Below are positions 35,098 through 44,047 of a stretch of 64,000 bases of DNA, piece after piece. The position numbers were made by a program, and so were the translations under genes. The stretch spans positions 1 through 64,000 of the forward strand of contig JAZNYY010000029.1 in assembly GCA_045594645.1 (NCBI GenBank). Reading direction: 5' to 3'. The notes under the pieces are model-generated. The model was not told the origin of the DNA. It searched no databases and saw nothing but the letters and a program-made list of their open reading frames with translations. Source of the DNA: Fimenecus sp045594645 (lineage in GTDB: Bacteria; Bacillota; Clostridia; Oscillospirales; Acutalibacteraceae). Numbering within the stretch: the first letter of the stretch is position 1; the number at the start of each line of letters is the position of its first letter.

Positions 35098-36448
35098 TAC
35101 AAGAATTTTTTCAGTAATTATCGCCGCAGTAATGCTCATTACAGCAATTCCTTTCTCTGCGTCTGCAAAAACTTCAAGTGAAATTCAAAATGAAATTGAT
35201 AAGTGGGAAGAGCTTATTCAAAAAAATGAAGAAAATCAGGCTAATACGCAGGATTTGATTGAAAAGCTTGAGGCACAGAATAAGGCTTATGATGAGCAAA
35301 TTGCGCTTCTTAATAAAGAAATTGCTCCGCTGCAGAAAAAAATAAATGAGCTTACCTCTCAAATCAATACTCTTGAAGCAAGAATAAAAGAACTTCAGAC
35401 AGAAATTACAGAGGTTGAAGTTAAAACAGAAGAACAGAATAAAGCAATAGACGACACTTATGAACTTTTAAAAGACCGTATGAGAGCTGACTATATGGCG
35501 GGCGAAACAAGTGAGCTTGAGCTTTTCCTCAATTCAGGCAGTTTTGAGGAGTTTATGGTAAGAAGTGAGCTTCTTCGTCAGGTTGCAGAGCGTGATAATC
35601 AGATTGTTGATGAGCTTGAAGGTCAAATAGAAGAATTAAACAGATTACTTGAAGAATTAAGTGCTAAGAAAACTGAATCGGAAGAAAGCAAATTGCAGAT
35701 AGAGGCTGACCGTAAGGAAGTTGAATCTGAAAAAGCAGTTTTCGATGTAAAAAAAGCACAGGTTGTGTCCGCGCAGTCAAAGGTAAGCGCTAACCTCAGC
35801 AAGCAAGATAAGCTTATGGAACAATACGATGAGAATTCGGCGTATTATCAAAAGAAAAAAGCTCAGGCTGAAAAAGAATTGTCAGATTGGTCTGCTCAGC
35901 AGGATGCTATTGCAGGTAACACCGGCTCAACAGGTAACGGCGTTATCGATAACGGTGTGGTAAACCATAACTTCAAGGTTTCTTCAAAGGGGTTTATAAG
36001 TCCTATTCAGGATAAATCGGTTTACTATTCTGCAACATACGCACAGCACAGTGCCCGTGGTACTGCGTCAGTTGACCTTTGTGCACCTGCTCGTCGTTAT
36101 GTTTACGGTAACTATTATCATACAACAAACGGTGCAAAGCTTTATGCAATCGCTTCGGGTACTATTAAAGAGGCAAGCTTCCATTCAATATCGGGTAACT
36201 ACATATCAATTGACCACGGTAATGGTATCAGCTCTCTTTATGCACATTTAAAAACAATTTATGTAAGCGTTGGCCAAAAGGTAACACAGGGTCAGGTTAT
36301 CGGACTTGTCGGTAACACAGGCTCAGCGGTTTATCCAAGACCTACAAGCTCAAACCCCGTTGCAGGCTCGCATCTTCACCTTGAAATGCGCCTTAACGGC
36401 ACTCGTGTAAATCCCGAAAAATATTTACCATCACCATTGGTTTATTAA
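35087..36448 (+). CDS. FtsEX-linked coiled-coil LytM (M23) protein
   Basis: 453 residues, GTG start, SD ggggag. Signal peptide (1-26, ending SASA), a long coiled coil (about 30-275) and a C-terminal LytM/M23 domain (about 300-450). This is the EnvC/PcsB-like architecture expected for the FtsEX partner, and its start overlaps the ftsX stop by 11 bases. The zinc-site motif normally read HxGxD is TASVD (Thr-326 to Asp-330), so the first His ligand seems lost, while YAHL (His-387) and HLH (429-431) are kept. It may therefore be a non-catalytic activator like EnvC, or use a nearby His. Confidence 0.88.
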   Translation: MKISTRIFSVIIAAVMLITAIPFSASAKTSSEIQNEIDKWEELIQKNEENQANTQDLIEKLEAQNKAYDEQIALLNKEIAPLQKKINELTSQINTLEARIKELQTEITEVEVKTEEQNKAIDDTYELLKDRMRADYMAGETSELELFLNSGSFEEFMVRSELLRQVAERDNQIVDELEGQIEELNRLLEELSAKKTESEESKLQIEADRKEVESEKAVFDVKKAQVVSAQSKVSANLSKQDKLMEQYDENSAYYQKKKAQAEKELSDWSAQQDAIAGNTGSTGNGVIDNGVVNHNFKVSSKGFISPIQDKSVYYSATYAQHSARGTASVDLCAPARRYVYGNYYHTTNGAKLYAIASGTIKEASFHSISGNYISIDHGNGISSLYAHLKTIYVSVGQKVTQGQVIGLVGNTGSAVYPRPTSSNPVAGSHLHLEMRLNGTRVNPEKYLPSPLVY

Positions 36449-36474
36449 AGAACAAATGTAAAGGATGATTTCCT

Positions 36475-37671
36475 TTGAATAAAAAAATATCATTAGGTTT
36501 GGCTCTTGCCTTGATTTTTCTCGCAATCGCATTAACTGTCACAATTACAATGACGGTTTCAATGAATATTTATAACGGAATTATCAAGGATGTTGCAGAC
36601 CGTTCAAGTCTTTATTCCACTGTTTCAGAAATTGATGACTTAGTCCGCGAAAACTATTTTGGTGAGATGAACGAAAATCTTCTCAATGCAAATTTGTCAG
36701 ATGGCTATGTGAATGGCATTGGCGACCGATACAGCTATTATATGACCGCCGATGAGTACTCGTCATACAAAGAAGAGGAAAAGGGCAATAAGGGCGGTAT
36801 CGGCATTATCGCGGTTTATGACAGTGCGAATAATAATATTTATGTGTCCGAGGTTTCTACGGGCTCACCCGCGCAGCTTCAGGGTATTTCTAAAGGCGAT
36901 GTAATCACCGCAGTTGATAATATAAAAGTTACTGCAGGTAATTATAATGACCTTATTGAAACCTTGAACGGCGAAAAGCTGACTAATGTTCAGGTAACCT
37001 TTACTCATAATAAAGAGAGTAAGACTGTGTCAGTAGCCCGCGGATATTCAGCACAGACCGTTTACTACAGTATAGATGGTTCGGTTGGCTATATCAAGAT
37101 TACTGCGTTTTATGATACAACTGCCGAGCAGTTAGAAGATGCACTCGACTATATGAGTAAGAATGATGTTACTTCTGTAGTTTTTGATGTTCGTAATACT
37201 GAAACAGGAAGAATTCGTAGTGCAGTTCAGTGTATTGATGTTATTGCTCCCGTGGCAACCGAGGGCACAGGTGCTCTTGCAACTGCAGTTGATAAAGACG
37301 GAAATACCCTTGAAACATTCTCGTCAGATTCTGACAGTGTAAGCTTCCGTATGGTTGTGCTTGTGAATTCGGGCACATCGGGTGCGGCAGAGCTTTTTGC
37401 TTGCGATTTGCGTGACTTTGGTATTGCACAGCTTGTGGGTGTGAAAACTGCAGGTAACGGTACAATGCAGAAAATCTTTGAACTAAGCGACGGCAGTGCG
37501 ATATCTCTTACGGTTGCAAAAATCGTGCCTTATAAGAGCGAAAGTTTTAATGGGGTAGGCATTGAGCCTGACCATAAGGTCGAAATGACCGCTGAGCAAA
37601 ATGCAAGACTCTTTATGCTTTCAAAAGAAGAGGATACACAGTATCAGAAAGCAATGGAGCTCTTAAAATAA
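36475..37671 (+). CDS. S41-family (CtpA-like) protein lacking catalytic residues
   Basis: 398 residues, TTG start with aaggatg at 8 bases. One N-terminal membrane segment (8-28), a CtpA-type N-terminal region, a PDZ domain (about 100-180, GIGIIAVYDSANN...GSPAQLQGISKGDVI) and the S41 fold. At the catalytic Ser position (N-x-G-x-A-S-A-S-E in the family) residue 303 is Gly in TSGAAE, and 25 residues later, where the Lys of TFGKG belongs, residue 328 is Asn (TAGNG). The 25-residue spacing equals that in E. coli Prc. It is probably a pseudoprotease acting by binding. It follows the LytM gene by 26 bases. Confidence 0.85.
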   Translation: MNKKISLGLALALIFLAIALTVTITMTVSMNIYNGIIKDVADRSSLYSTVSEIDDLVRENYFGEMNENLLNANLSDGYVNGIGDRYSYYMTADEYSSYKEEEKGNKGGIGIIAVYDSANNNIYVSEVSTGSPAQLQGISKGDVITAVDNIKVTAGNYNDLIETLNGEKLTNVQVTFTHNKESKTVSVARGYSAQTVYYSIDGSVGYIKITAFYDTTAEQLEDALDYMSKNDVTSVVFDVRNTETGRIRSAVQCIDVIAPVATEGTGALATAVDKDGNTLETFSSDSDSVSFRMVVLVNSGTSGAAELFACDLRDFGIAQLVGVKTAGNGTMQKIFELSDGSAISLTVAKIVPYKSESFNGVGIEPDHKVEMTAEQNARLFMLSKEEDTQYQKAMELLK

Positions 37672-37690
37672 TAGTTAATAAACAATTTGT

Positions 37691-37716
37691 CCCTCTACAT
37701 ATTTTTATGTGGAGGG
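37691..37716 (+). promoter_or_regulatory. Hairpin containing the Shine-Dalgarno of the next gene
   Basis: CCCTCTACAT (37691-37700) pairs with ATGTGGAGGG (37707-37716), a 10-bp stem with one G-T pair and a 6-base loop. The 3' arm contains GGAGGG, the SD for the ATG at 37723, and is followed by ATTTTT. It looks like a terminator that doubles as an SD-hiding hairpin. Confidence 0.6.
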
Positions 37717-37722
37717 ATTTTT

Positions 37723-38490
37723 ATGTTCTGTGTTTTAAATGTTGAGAAAAGACCTGATACGCTTCGTGAAAAGCTTTTCGGGGGATTTATTAAGGATGAA
37801 TACAACGCTAAGCTTGTTCCCGTTTTTAAAGCCGCACCCTTTTACACATTCAATGTAAAGGTAGGCAAAAGGGGAGTGGACTGGGAAAAAATCATATATA
37901 CCGCAGGCAAATGCTCACGCCGTCTGGTGCTTACAAATAATACGGAATTGCCCAAAAGAAATGATATGTCAAGGTTTGAAAGTGATGTGCTTTACCGTGA
38001 AATAATGGGTAATACTTTTGCAGAAATTCTTAAAAAATTAAATATTCAGAAATCTGTTGCGGTGATTGATACTGTCGGAAAATCTGACAAATTTCTTTAT
38101 AAAATTGCACCTTATGCTTCAACACTTACAGTGGTAACGAATTCAAAAGAAAAATATAACAGAGTTTGCGACAATATTCAGCAGAATTGCGGACTTTGTA
38201 CCGTTCTGCAGTCAACACCTGCTGAGGCACAGGTCAAAATAGATGTAAACCGTATGGTTATGACCATAACGGGCGAAAAAGAGTGCATAAATATCACCGA
38301 CGGATGCGATTTCACAGTCCCCGAAATTTATGAAAAACTACTACCTGCAAATACAGATAAATACACTTTTTATGCTGCACTTTATGAGCTTTGCGGAGTT
38401 TTTAGCTTGGGTGAATGTATTTTTGAAACAATAACCGTAAACAATGAAAAAATAAACCTCTGTGACCTTGACACAAAGGGAATTATTTAA
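37723..38490 (+). CDS. Protein of unknown function
   Basis: 255 residues from the ATG with GGAGGG 6 bases upstream. No signal peptide or membrane segment. The middle (about 110-170) alternates strands and helices in a Rossmann-like way (KSVAVIDTVGKSDKFLY, then STLTVVTNSKEKYN), which hints at a nucleotide or dinucleotide-binding fold without a clear glycine motif. I do not recognise a family. The greA promoter begins inside its last codons. Confidence 0.75.
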   Translation: MFCVLNVEKRPDTLREKLFGGFIKDEYNAKLVPVFKAAPFYTFNVKVGKRGVDWEKIIYTAGKCSRRLVLTNNTELPKRNDMSRFESDVLYREIMGNTFAEILKKLNIQKSVAVIDTVGKSDKFLYKIAPYASTLTVVTNSKEKYNRVCDNIQQNCGLCTVLQSTPAEAQVKIDVNRMVMTITGEKECINITDGCDFTVPEIYEKLLPANTDKYTFYAALYELCGVFSLGECIFETITVNNEKINLCDLDTKGII

Positions 38491-38496
38491 TATAAT
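38468..38496 (+). promoter_or_regulatory. Perfect consensus SigmaA promoter of greA-lysS
   Basis: TTGACA (38468-38473), 17 bases, TATAAT (38491-38496), overlapping the last codons of the upstream gene. A TGGGCA...TGCCCA inverted repeat follows in the leader. Confidence 0.8.
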
Positions 38497-38571
38497 ATCA
38501 TCTATATGGGCAGTCGAACTGCTTGTTTTGCTGTGCCCAAAATCACTCTCAAGAATAAAGGAGTTTTTAAA

Positions 38572-39039
38572 ATGGCAGAAACATTACTCACAATAGAAGG
38601 TCTTAAAGAACTTGAAGCTGAGCTCGAGCAATTAAAGGTTGAGGGCAGAAAAGAAGCTGCTGAAAAAATGAAGATTGCAAAGAGCTATGGTGACTTGTCA
38701 GAAAACAGTGAATATGACGAGGCTATGAATGACCAGGCAAAGCTTGAAGCTCGCATCAGCGAAATCGAGCACATTCTTAAAAATGCAAAGGTTCTCGATG
38801 TTGATACACTCAGCAACGAAAATGTTCACATCGGCTCAACAGTTAAGCTTGTTGACAAAAAGAAAAAGACTTACACATACACAATCGTTGGCTTTGCACA
38901 GGCTGACCCTGCAGTTGGTAAGATTTCAGACGAATCTCCTGTCGGTAAAGCACTTATCGGTCATAAAAAAGGCGATAAGGTAACTATCGAAGTTCCTTCA
39001 GGAACATTAGAGTTCAAAATTACAGAGATTTCAAGATAA
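38572..39039 (+). CDS. greA: Transcription elongation factor GreA
   Basis: 155 residues. N-terminal coiled coil with the acidic tip (SYGDLSENSEYDEA, near residues 38-51) that enters the RNA polymerase secondary channel and stimulates cleavage of backtracked RNA, and C-terminal FKBP-like domain. SD aaaggag. lysS follows after 30 bases. Confidence 0.96.
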   Translation: MAETLLTIEGLKELEAELEQLKVEGRKEAAEKMKIAKSYGDLSENSEYDEAMNDQAKLEARISEIEHILKNAKVLDVDTLSNENVHIGSTVKLVDKKKKTYTYTIVGFAQADPAVGKISDESPVGKALIGHKKGDKVTIEVPSGTLEFKITEISR

Positions 39040-39069
39040 CTGAAAGTTTTCAAAAAGAAGGATACAAAA

Positions 39070-40563
39070 ATGGCAGATAATATTAAGCAGACTCAGCCCG
39101 AAATCGATTTGGGCGAACAGCAGAGAATTCGTCAGGAAAAGTTAAAGAACTTGCAGGACGAGGGCAAGGACCCATTTGTAATTACAAAGTATGACCAAAC
39201 ACACCACAGCGTTGATGTTAAAGAGAATTTTGAAGCATTAGAGGGCAAAACCGTAAGCGTAGCAGGCCGTATGATGTCAAAACGCGTTATGGGTAAGGCT
39301 TCTTTCTGCAATATTCAAGATTTAAAGGGTAATATTCAGTCTTATGTTGCAAGAGATAGCATTGGCGAAGAAGAATATAAAGACTTCAAAAAGCTTGATA
39401 TCGGTGATATTATCGGTATTGAGGGCGAAGTTTTCAAAACCAAAACAGGCGAGATTTCAATTCACGCATCAAAAGTAACTCTTCTTTCAAAGAGCTTGCA
39501 GATTCTTCCCGAAAAATTCCACGGTCTTACAAATACAGATATGCGTTATCGTCAGCGCTATATCGACCTCATTATGAATCAAGAGTCAAAGCAGACTCTT
39601 ATCAACCGTTCAAAGATTATCAGCGCAGTGCGTAAATATCTTGACGGCGAGGGCTTTATGGAGGTTGAAACTCCAATGCTCGTTTATAATGCAGGCGGTG
39701 CTGCTGCAAGACCATTTGAAACTCACTTCAATGCTCTTGATACAGATATTAAGCTTCGTATTTCGCTTGAGCTTTATCTCAAGCGCCTTATCGTTGGCGG
39801 ACTTGAAAAGGTTTATGAAATCGGTCGAGTTTTCAGAAATGAGGGTGTAGATACCCGTCATAATCCCGAATTCACTCTTATGGAGCTTTATCAGGCATAT
39901 ACTGACTACCACGGTATGATGGATTTAACAGAAAACCTTTACCGTTTCGTAGCGCAGGAGGTTCTCGGCACAACCACAATCACATTCAACGGTATTGAGA
40001 TGGATTTGGGTAAGCCTTTTGAAAGAATTACAATGCTTGATGCGGTTAAAAAGTATTCAGGCGTTGACTTTAACGAAATCAATTCAACCGAAGAGGCTCA
40101 GGCAATAGCTAAAGAGCATCATATTGAGTTTGAAAAGCATCATAAGAAAGGTGATATCCTCAATCTCTTCTTTGAAGAGTATGTTGAAGAGCATCTTGTT
40201 CAGCCAACATTCGTTATGGACCATCCCATTGAGATTTCACCTCTTACAAAGAAAAAGCCCGAAGACCCCAACTATGTTGAGCGTTTTGAGTTCTTTATGA
40301 ATGGCTGGGAAATGGCAAATGCTTATTCAGAGCTTAACGACCCTATCGACCAGCGTGAACGCTTCAAGGCACAGGAAGAACTTTTAGCTCTCGGTGATGA
40401 AGAGGCAAACACAACTGATGAGGATTTCCTTTATGCACTCGAGCTTGGTATGCCCCCAACGGGCGGTATCGGTTTTGGCATCGACCGTATGGTAATGCTT
40501 CTCACCGATAGCCCAGCAATCCGCGATGTTCTCCTCTTCCCCACAATGAAGCCTTTGGATTAA
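39070..40563 (+). CDS. lysS: Lysyl-tRNA synthetase (class II)
   Basis: 497 residues. N-terminal OB-fold anticodon-binding domain (about 55-155), then class II motif 1 (MRYRQRYIDLIMN region), motif 2 (FRNEGVDTRHNPEFT) and motif 3 (GIGFGIDRMVMLLT) near the C-terminus. Charges tRNA-Lys. greA-lysS is a frequent Firmicutes pair. Confidence 0.97.
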   Translation: MADNIKQTQPEIDLGEQQRIRQEKLKNLQDEGKDPFVITKYDQTHHSVDVKENFEALEGKTVSVAGRMMSKRVMGKASFCNIQDLKGNIQSYVARDSIGEEEYKDFKKLDIGDIIGIEGEVFKTKTGEISIHASKVTLLSKSLQILPEKFHGLTNTDMRYRQRYIDLIMNQESKQTLINRSKIISAVRKYLDGEGFMEVETPMLVYNAGGAAARPFETHFNALDTDIKLRISLELYLKRLIVGGLEKVYEIGRVFRNEGVDTRHNPEFTLMELYQAYTDYHGMMDLTENLYRFVAQEVLGTTTITFNGIEMDLGKPFERITMLDAVKKYSGVDFNEINSTEEAQAIAKEHHIEFEKHHKKGDILNLFFEEYVEEHLVQPTFVMDHPIEISPLTKKKPEDPNYVERFEFFMNGWEMANAYSELNDPIDQRERFKAQEELLALGDEEANTTDEDFLYALELGMPPTGGIGFGIDRMVMLLTDSPAIRDVLLFPTMKPLD

Positions 40564-40596
40564 ATAATACAGGTATAGTGAAAAAGAGTGGTTGAT

Positions 40597-43038
40597 ATGA
40601 AACAACAATACAAGATTATTAAAAAAAATATAAATAATTTAAAAAAATCAAGTTATTTTAGAGCAAGATTTTATTATACCAAGTACTATGAAACTCTTGA
40701 TATTAATGAAAAGCAGATAGTTTTTCAATCATACGACGGAAGTAGCTTTACAGGTAATGTTTTTTATATTTTTAAGGCTATTTATAATAATCCGGAATAC
40801 GATGATTATGAAAAATTAGTTGTTGCAAAGAATCCTGCTCAAATTCAAGAATATCTTTCAACAAAAGAACTTGATAAAAATGTTACTGTTGTTAAAGCAC
40901 ATTCAAAAGAATACTGTAAAGCTTTAGCTTCAGCAAAATACTTGTTTAATAACGCTACATTTGTACCTTATTTTATAAAAAAAGAGGGACAGATATATCT
41001 TAATACTTGGCATGGAACACCTCTCAAAAATATGGGTAAGAAAATAAAGAGTGCACCAAACGAGCTTGGAAACACTCAAAGAAATTTTCTTATGGCTGAT
41101 TATATGCTTAATCCAAATGATTTCACATTTGAGCGGATGAAAGAAGATTATATGCTTGATAATCTCTTTAAAAATCAGTATGTTGTTGCGGGTTATCCCA
41201 GAAATGCTGCTTTTTTTGATAAAGAGCGTGCGGCTGAAATTCGTGCTGAACTTGAAATTGAAGATAAACAGGTTTCTGTTTATATGCCTACTTGGCGTGG
41301 TGAGGCAATAACCAACAAGAGTACAAATGAGCAAACAATTTACATTATGTACACTCTTTATGAACTTGATAAAAAGGTTAATGATGATGTAATCATCTAT
41401 GTTAAACTTCATAATTATACAAGTTCAAGAATCAATTTTAGGGAATTTAAGCACATAAGAACAATTCCTGATGGTTATGAAACATACGAGTTTCTTAATG
41501 CTGCTGATTGTCTTATTACAGACTATTCTTCTGTGTTCTTTGATTTTGCAAATACAGGTAAAAAAATCATTCTTTATGCTTACGATAAGGACGAATATCT
41601 TGCAACAAGAGGTATGTACATAGATTACAATTCACTCCCATTTACTTTCACTTATAATGCGGAACAATTGATTAAGGAAGTAAATGATGTTAAATCATAT
41701 GTAGCTTATCCTGAATTTAATGCAATGTTTAACAGTTATGATAATAAAAATGCGGCTGAGAACATTGTTGACCTCGTATTTAAAAACCAAAAAGATGCTT
41801 TAATTAAAGTTATTGATAGCACACAATACGGCAATAATAAAGAAAATGTGTTGTTTTTTACCGGGGCTTTGATGCAAAATGGTATCACAACAGCCGCCAA
41901 AGGTCTTATAAATAATGTAAGTAAAGAAAAGTACAATTATTTGCTAACTTTTTATAAAACAAAAGTAGAAAAAAACAAATTCACAATCAATGATTTTGAA
42001 GGCGTGGAGTATATTCCAATTCAAGGTCCTAAAAATCTTTTGTTAAGTGAAGCTATTGTGCAGTTTTTATATTACAGATGCGGTATTCATTCTAAATTCA
42101 TTCAAAATACAATTAATAAAATCTTTATAAGAGAAACTAAACGCGTTTATCCTAATTTGCATTTTGCCCATGTTGTTCATTATTCCGGCTACGAAAGCAG
42201 AGTGTTGGATTGGTTTAAAGCAATGGATACTGACAAGATTTTATATATTCATAGTAATATGAAACAGGAAATAAAGGCTAATCGTATCTTTAATCCAAAG
42301 GCTTATAAAAGGAATTTGTTAGCTTATGACAAAATAGTTTGTATAAGAGAAAGTTCAAAACAAGAAATTCTTGATTTTAACAGTAAAATAAACCCCGATA
42401 AAGTGTTTATTGCTCATAATGTGAACAATATCGAAGCCATTAAAGAGCGTGCTGCTATGCCTCTTACTTTTGATAATGACACTTTTTGTAATATGCCTCA
42501 AGAAGAGCTTGAAAGAATTCTTTCAGATGCTTCATGTAAAAAATACATTACAATTGGCAGATTTTCACCTGAAAAGGGTCACGAACGCCTTATAAAAGCG
42601 TTCCTTGAATATTCAAAGGATGACCCGAATGCTTATTTGCTTATAGTAGGCGGTCATGGTGTTACATTTAATGATACAATGAAACTCGTTGAAGAAAGCG
42701 GAACCGATAAAGTTATCATTGTTCGTCATATTAGCAATCCATATCCGATTCTTAATTCTTGTGATATGTTTGTATTGTCTTCATTCTATGAAGGCTTGCC
42801 CATGACTATTATGGAGGCTTTAATATTGGATAAGCCTATAATCAGTACTGAAATTGACGGCTTATCAGATTTCTTGCGTCAAGGTTATGGGCATCTTGTT
42901 GAAAATTCTCAAGAAGGATTAGTAAAAGGATTTTATGATTACAAAAATAATAACATCACTGAACTTATTCCTTTTGATGCAGAGGCTTTCAACAACAAAG
43001 CACTCAAAGAGTTTGAAGATATGCTTGAAGCAAAATAA
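40597..43038 (+). CDS. Two-domain cell-surface glycosyltransferase (TagF-like + GT4)
   Basis: 813 residues. The N-terminal half (about 45-390) is a CDP-glycerol:poly(glycerophosphate) glycerophosphotransferase domain, with LNTWHGTPLK, YMPTWRG and ADCLITDYSSVFFDF motifs. The C-terminal half (about 405-800) is a GT-B group 4 glycosyltransferase with TIGRFSPEKGHERLI and the donor motif SSFYEGLPMTIMEAL. It would build a teichoic acid-like or glycosylated glycerophosphate polymer. The gene is clearly richer in A+T codons than its neighbours and stands outside any wall-polymer cluster, so transfer is possible. SD is weak. Confidence 0.88.
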   Translation: MKQQYKIIKKNINNLKKSSYFRARFYYTKYYETLDINEKQIVFQSYDGSSFTGNVFYIFKAIYNNPEYDDYEKLVVAKNPAQIQEYLSTKELDKNVTVVKAHSKEYCKALASAKYLFNNATFVPYFIKKEGQIYLNTWHGTPLKNMGKKIKSAPNELGNTQRNFLMADYMLNPNDFTFERMKEDYMLDNLFKNQYVVAGYPRNAAFFDKERAAEIRAELEIEDKQVSVYMPTWRGEAITNKSTNEQTIYIMYTLYELDKKVNDDVIIYVKLHNYTSSRINFREFKHIRTIPDGYETYEFLNAADCLITDYSSVFFDFANTGKKIILYAYDKDEYLATRGMYIDYNSLPFTFTYNAEQLIKEVNDVKSYVAYPEFNAMFNSYDNKNAAENIVDLVFKNQKDALIKVIDSTQYGNNKENVLFFTGALMQNGITTAAKGLINNVSKEKYNYLLTFYKTKVEKNKFTINDFEGVEYIPIQGPKNLLLSEAIVQFLYYRCGIHSKFIQNTINKIFIRETKRVYPNLHFAHVVHYSGYESRVLDWFKAMDTDKILYIHSNMKQEIKANRIFNPKAYKRNLLAYDKIVCIRESSKQEILDFNSKINPDKVFIAHNVNNIEAIKERAAMPLTFDNDTFCNMPQEELERILSDASCKKYITIGRFSPEKGHERLIKAFLEYSKDDPNAYLLIVGGHGVTFNDTMKLVEESGTDKVIIVRHISNPYPILNSCDMFVLSSFYEGLPMTIMEALILDKPIISTEIDGLSDFLRQGYGHLVENSQEGLVKGFYDYKNNNITELIPFDAEAFNNKALKEFEDMLEAK

Positions 43039-43046
43039 TTGAACTT

Positions 43047-43076
43047 AAACCACCGATTTTTCGGTGGTTTATTTTT
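43047..43076 (+). terminator. Terminator of the glycosyltransferase gene
   Basis: AAACCACCG-ATTTTT-CGGTGGTTT followed by ATTTTT. Confidence 0.88.
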
Positions 43077-43083
43077 ATGATTG

Positions 43084-43112
43084 TTGACATTCCAACTTCA
43101 CAATTATATAAT
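43084..43112 (+). promoter_or_regulatory. Perfect consensus SigmaA promoter of the GtrA pair
   Basis: TTGACA (43084-43089), 17 bases, TATAAT (43107-43112). Confidence 0.8.
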
Positions 43113-43142
43113 TAAACTATAAAAATAAAAGGGGATGTCCTT

Positions 43143-43592
43143 ATGCAAACGCAAAAGCTCACAAAAAAAGAAACTCTAATTCAGGTTTTAAAATTCGTCG
43201 CATTTTCAATGGGTGCGGGTATTATTCAGATTGTGTCTTATACAATCATTCACGAATTGACCGATTGTTCACATCTTGTTGCGTATCTTCCGTCGTTGGT
43301 CTTGTCAGTCCTTTATAATTTTACGGTAAATAGAAAATACACTTTTAAATCTGCAACAAATGTGCCTGTTGCAATGCTTAAAGTAGCGCTGTTTTATTGC
43401 GTATTCACTCCTGTTTCGGCATATCTTGGCCATTTGGCAGAAAATGCAGGCATTAATAACTACATAATCGAAGCAGTAACAATGTCTTGCAATCTTGTAA
43501 CTGAATATCTTTATTGCAGATTTGTAGTTTATCGTGGTTCAATGAATACAAACAAACTTGCTAAAAAGGAAAATGACAATGACACAGAATAA
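43143..43592 (+). CDS. GtrA family membrane protein (copy 1)
   Basis: 149 residues with four membrane segments and the GtrA core: FSMGAGIIQIVSY, SVLYNFTVNRKYTFKS and a C-terminal CRFVVYR. GtrA proteins are thought to flip undecaprenyl-linked sugars for surface polysaccharide modification. A tandem paralogue follows with a 14-base overlap. The preceding glycosyltransferase gene is a plausible functional partner. Confidence 0.9.
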   Translation: MQTQKLTKKETLIQVLKFVAFSMGAGIIQIVSYTIIHELTDCSHLVAYLPSLVLSVLYNFTVNRKYTFKSATNVPVAMLKVALFYCVFTPVSAYLGHLAENAGINNYIIEAVTMSCNLVTEYLYCRFVVYRGSMNTNKLAKKENDNDTE

Positions 43593-44037
43593 AGAAAAAC
43601 TAACACCCAAGCAAACGGCTATACAAATAGTTAAATTCGTGTTCTTTTCTATGGGCTCGGGCATAATTCAAACAGTGGTTTTCACATTGCTTAATGAGGT
43701 TGCAAAACTCGATTATTGGGCAAGCTATCTGCCTGCAATAATTCTTTCTGTGCTTTACGGATTTACAGTAAACCGCCGTTACACCTTTAAATCGGCAAAC
43801 AATATTCCCGTTGCAATGGCAAAGCTTGCGTTTTATTATTTGATTTTTATTCCCACTGCAACATATCTTGGTGACTTGGCAGAGGGAGCCGGGGTGAATA
43901 AGTATATTGTCCTTGTTGTGACAATGCTTTCAAACCTCACAACTGCATTCCTGGTTAATCGCTTCTGGATTTATCGCAACTCAATGAACACAAATAAACT
44001 CGCAGAAAAAGAAAAATCAAAAGCAGAAACAAAATAA
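43579..44037 (+). CDS. GtrA family membrane protein (copy 2)
   Basis: 152 residues. The ATG at 43579 is preferred because aaaaagga lies 8 bases upstream; ATG 43573 would be too close. It is clearly homologous to copy 1 throughout (FSMGSGIIQTVVF, SVLYGFTVNRRYTFKSA, C-terminal SMNTNKLAEKE against SMNTNKLAKKE), so the pair arose by tandem duplication. Same predicted topology and role; the two may form a heterodimer. Confidence 0.9.
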   Translation: MTQNKEKLTPKQTAIQIVKFVFFSMGSGIIQTVVFTLLNEVAKLDYWASYLPAIILSVLYGFTVNRRYTFKSANNIPVAMAKLAFYYLIFIPTATYLGDLAEGAGVNKYIVLVVTMLSNLTTAFLVNRFWIYRNSMNTNKLAEKEKSKAETK

Positions 44038-44047
44038 ATACTACTTG

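Noticed and set aside
37691..37716. A riboswitch before the unknown gene.
   Set aside because: The leader is too short and contains a single hairpin with no recognisable aptamer.
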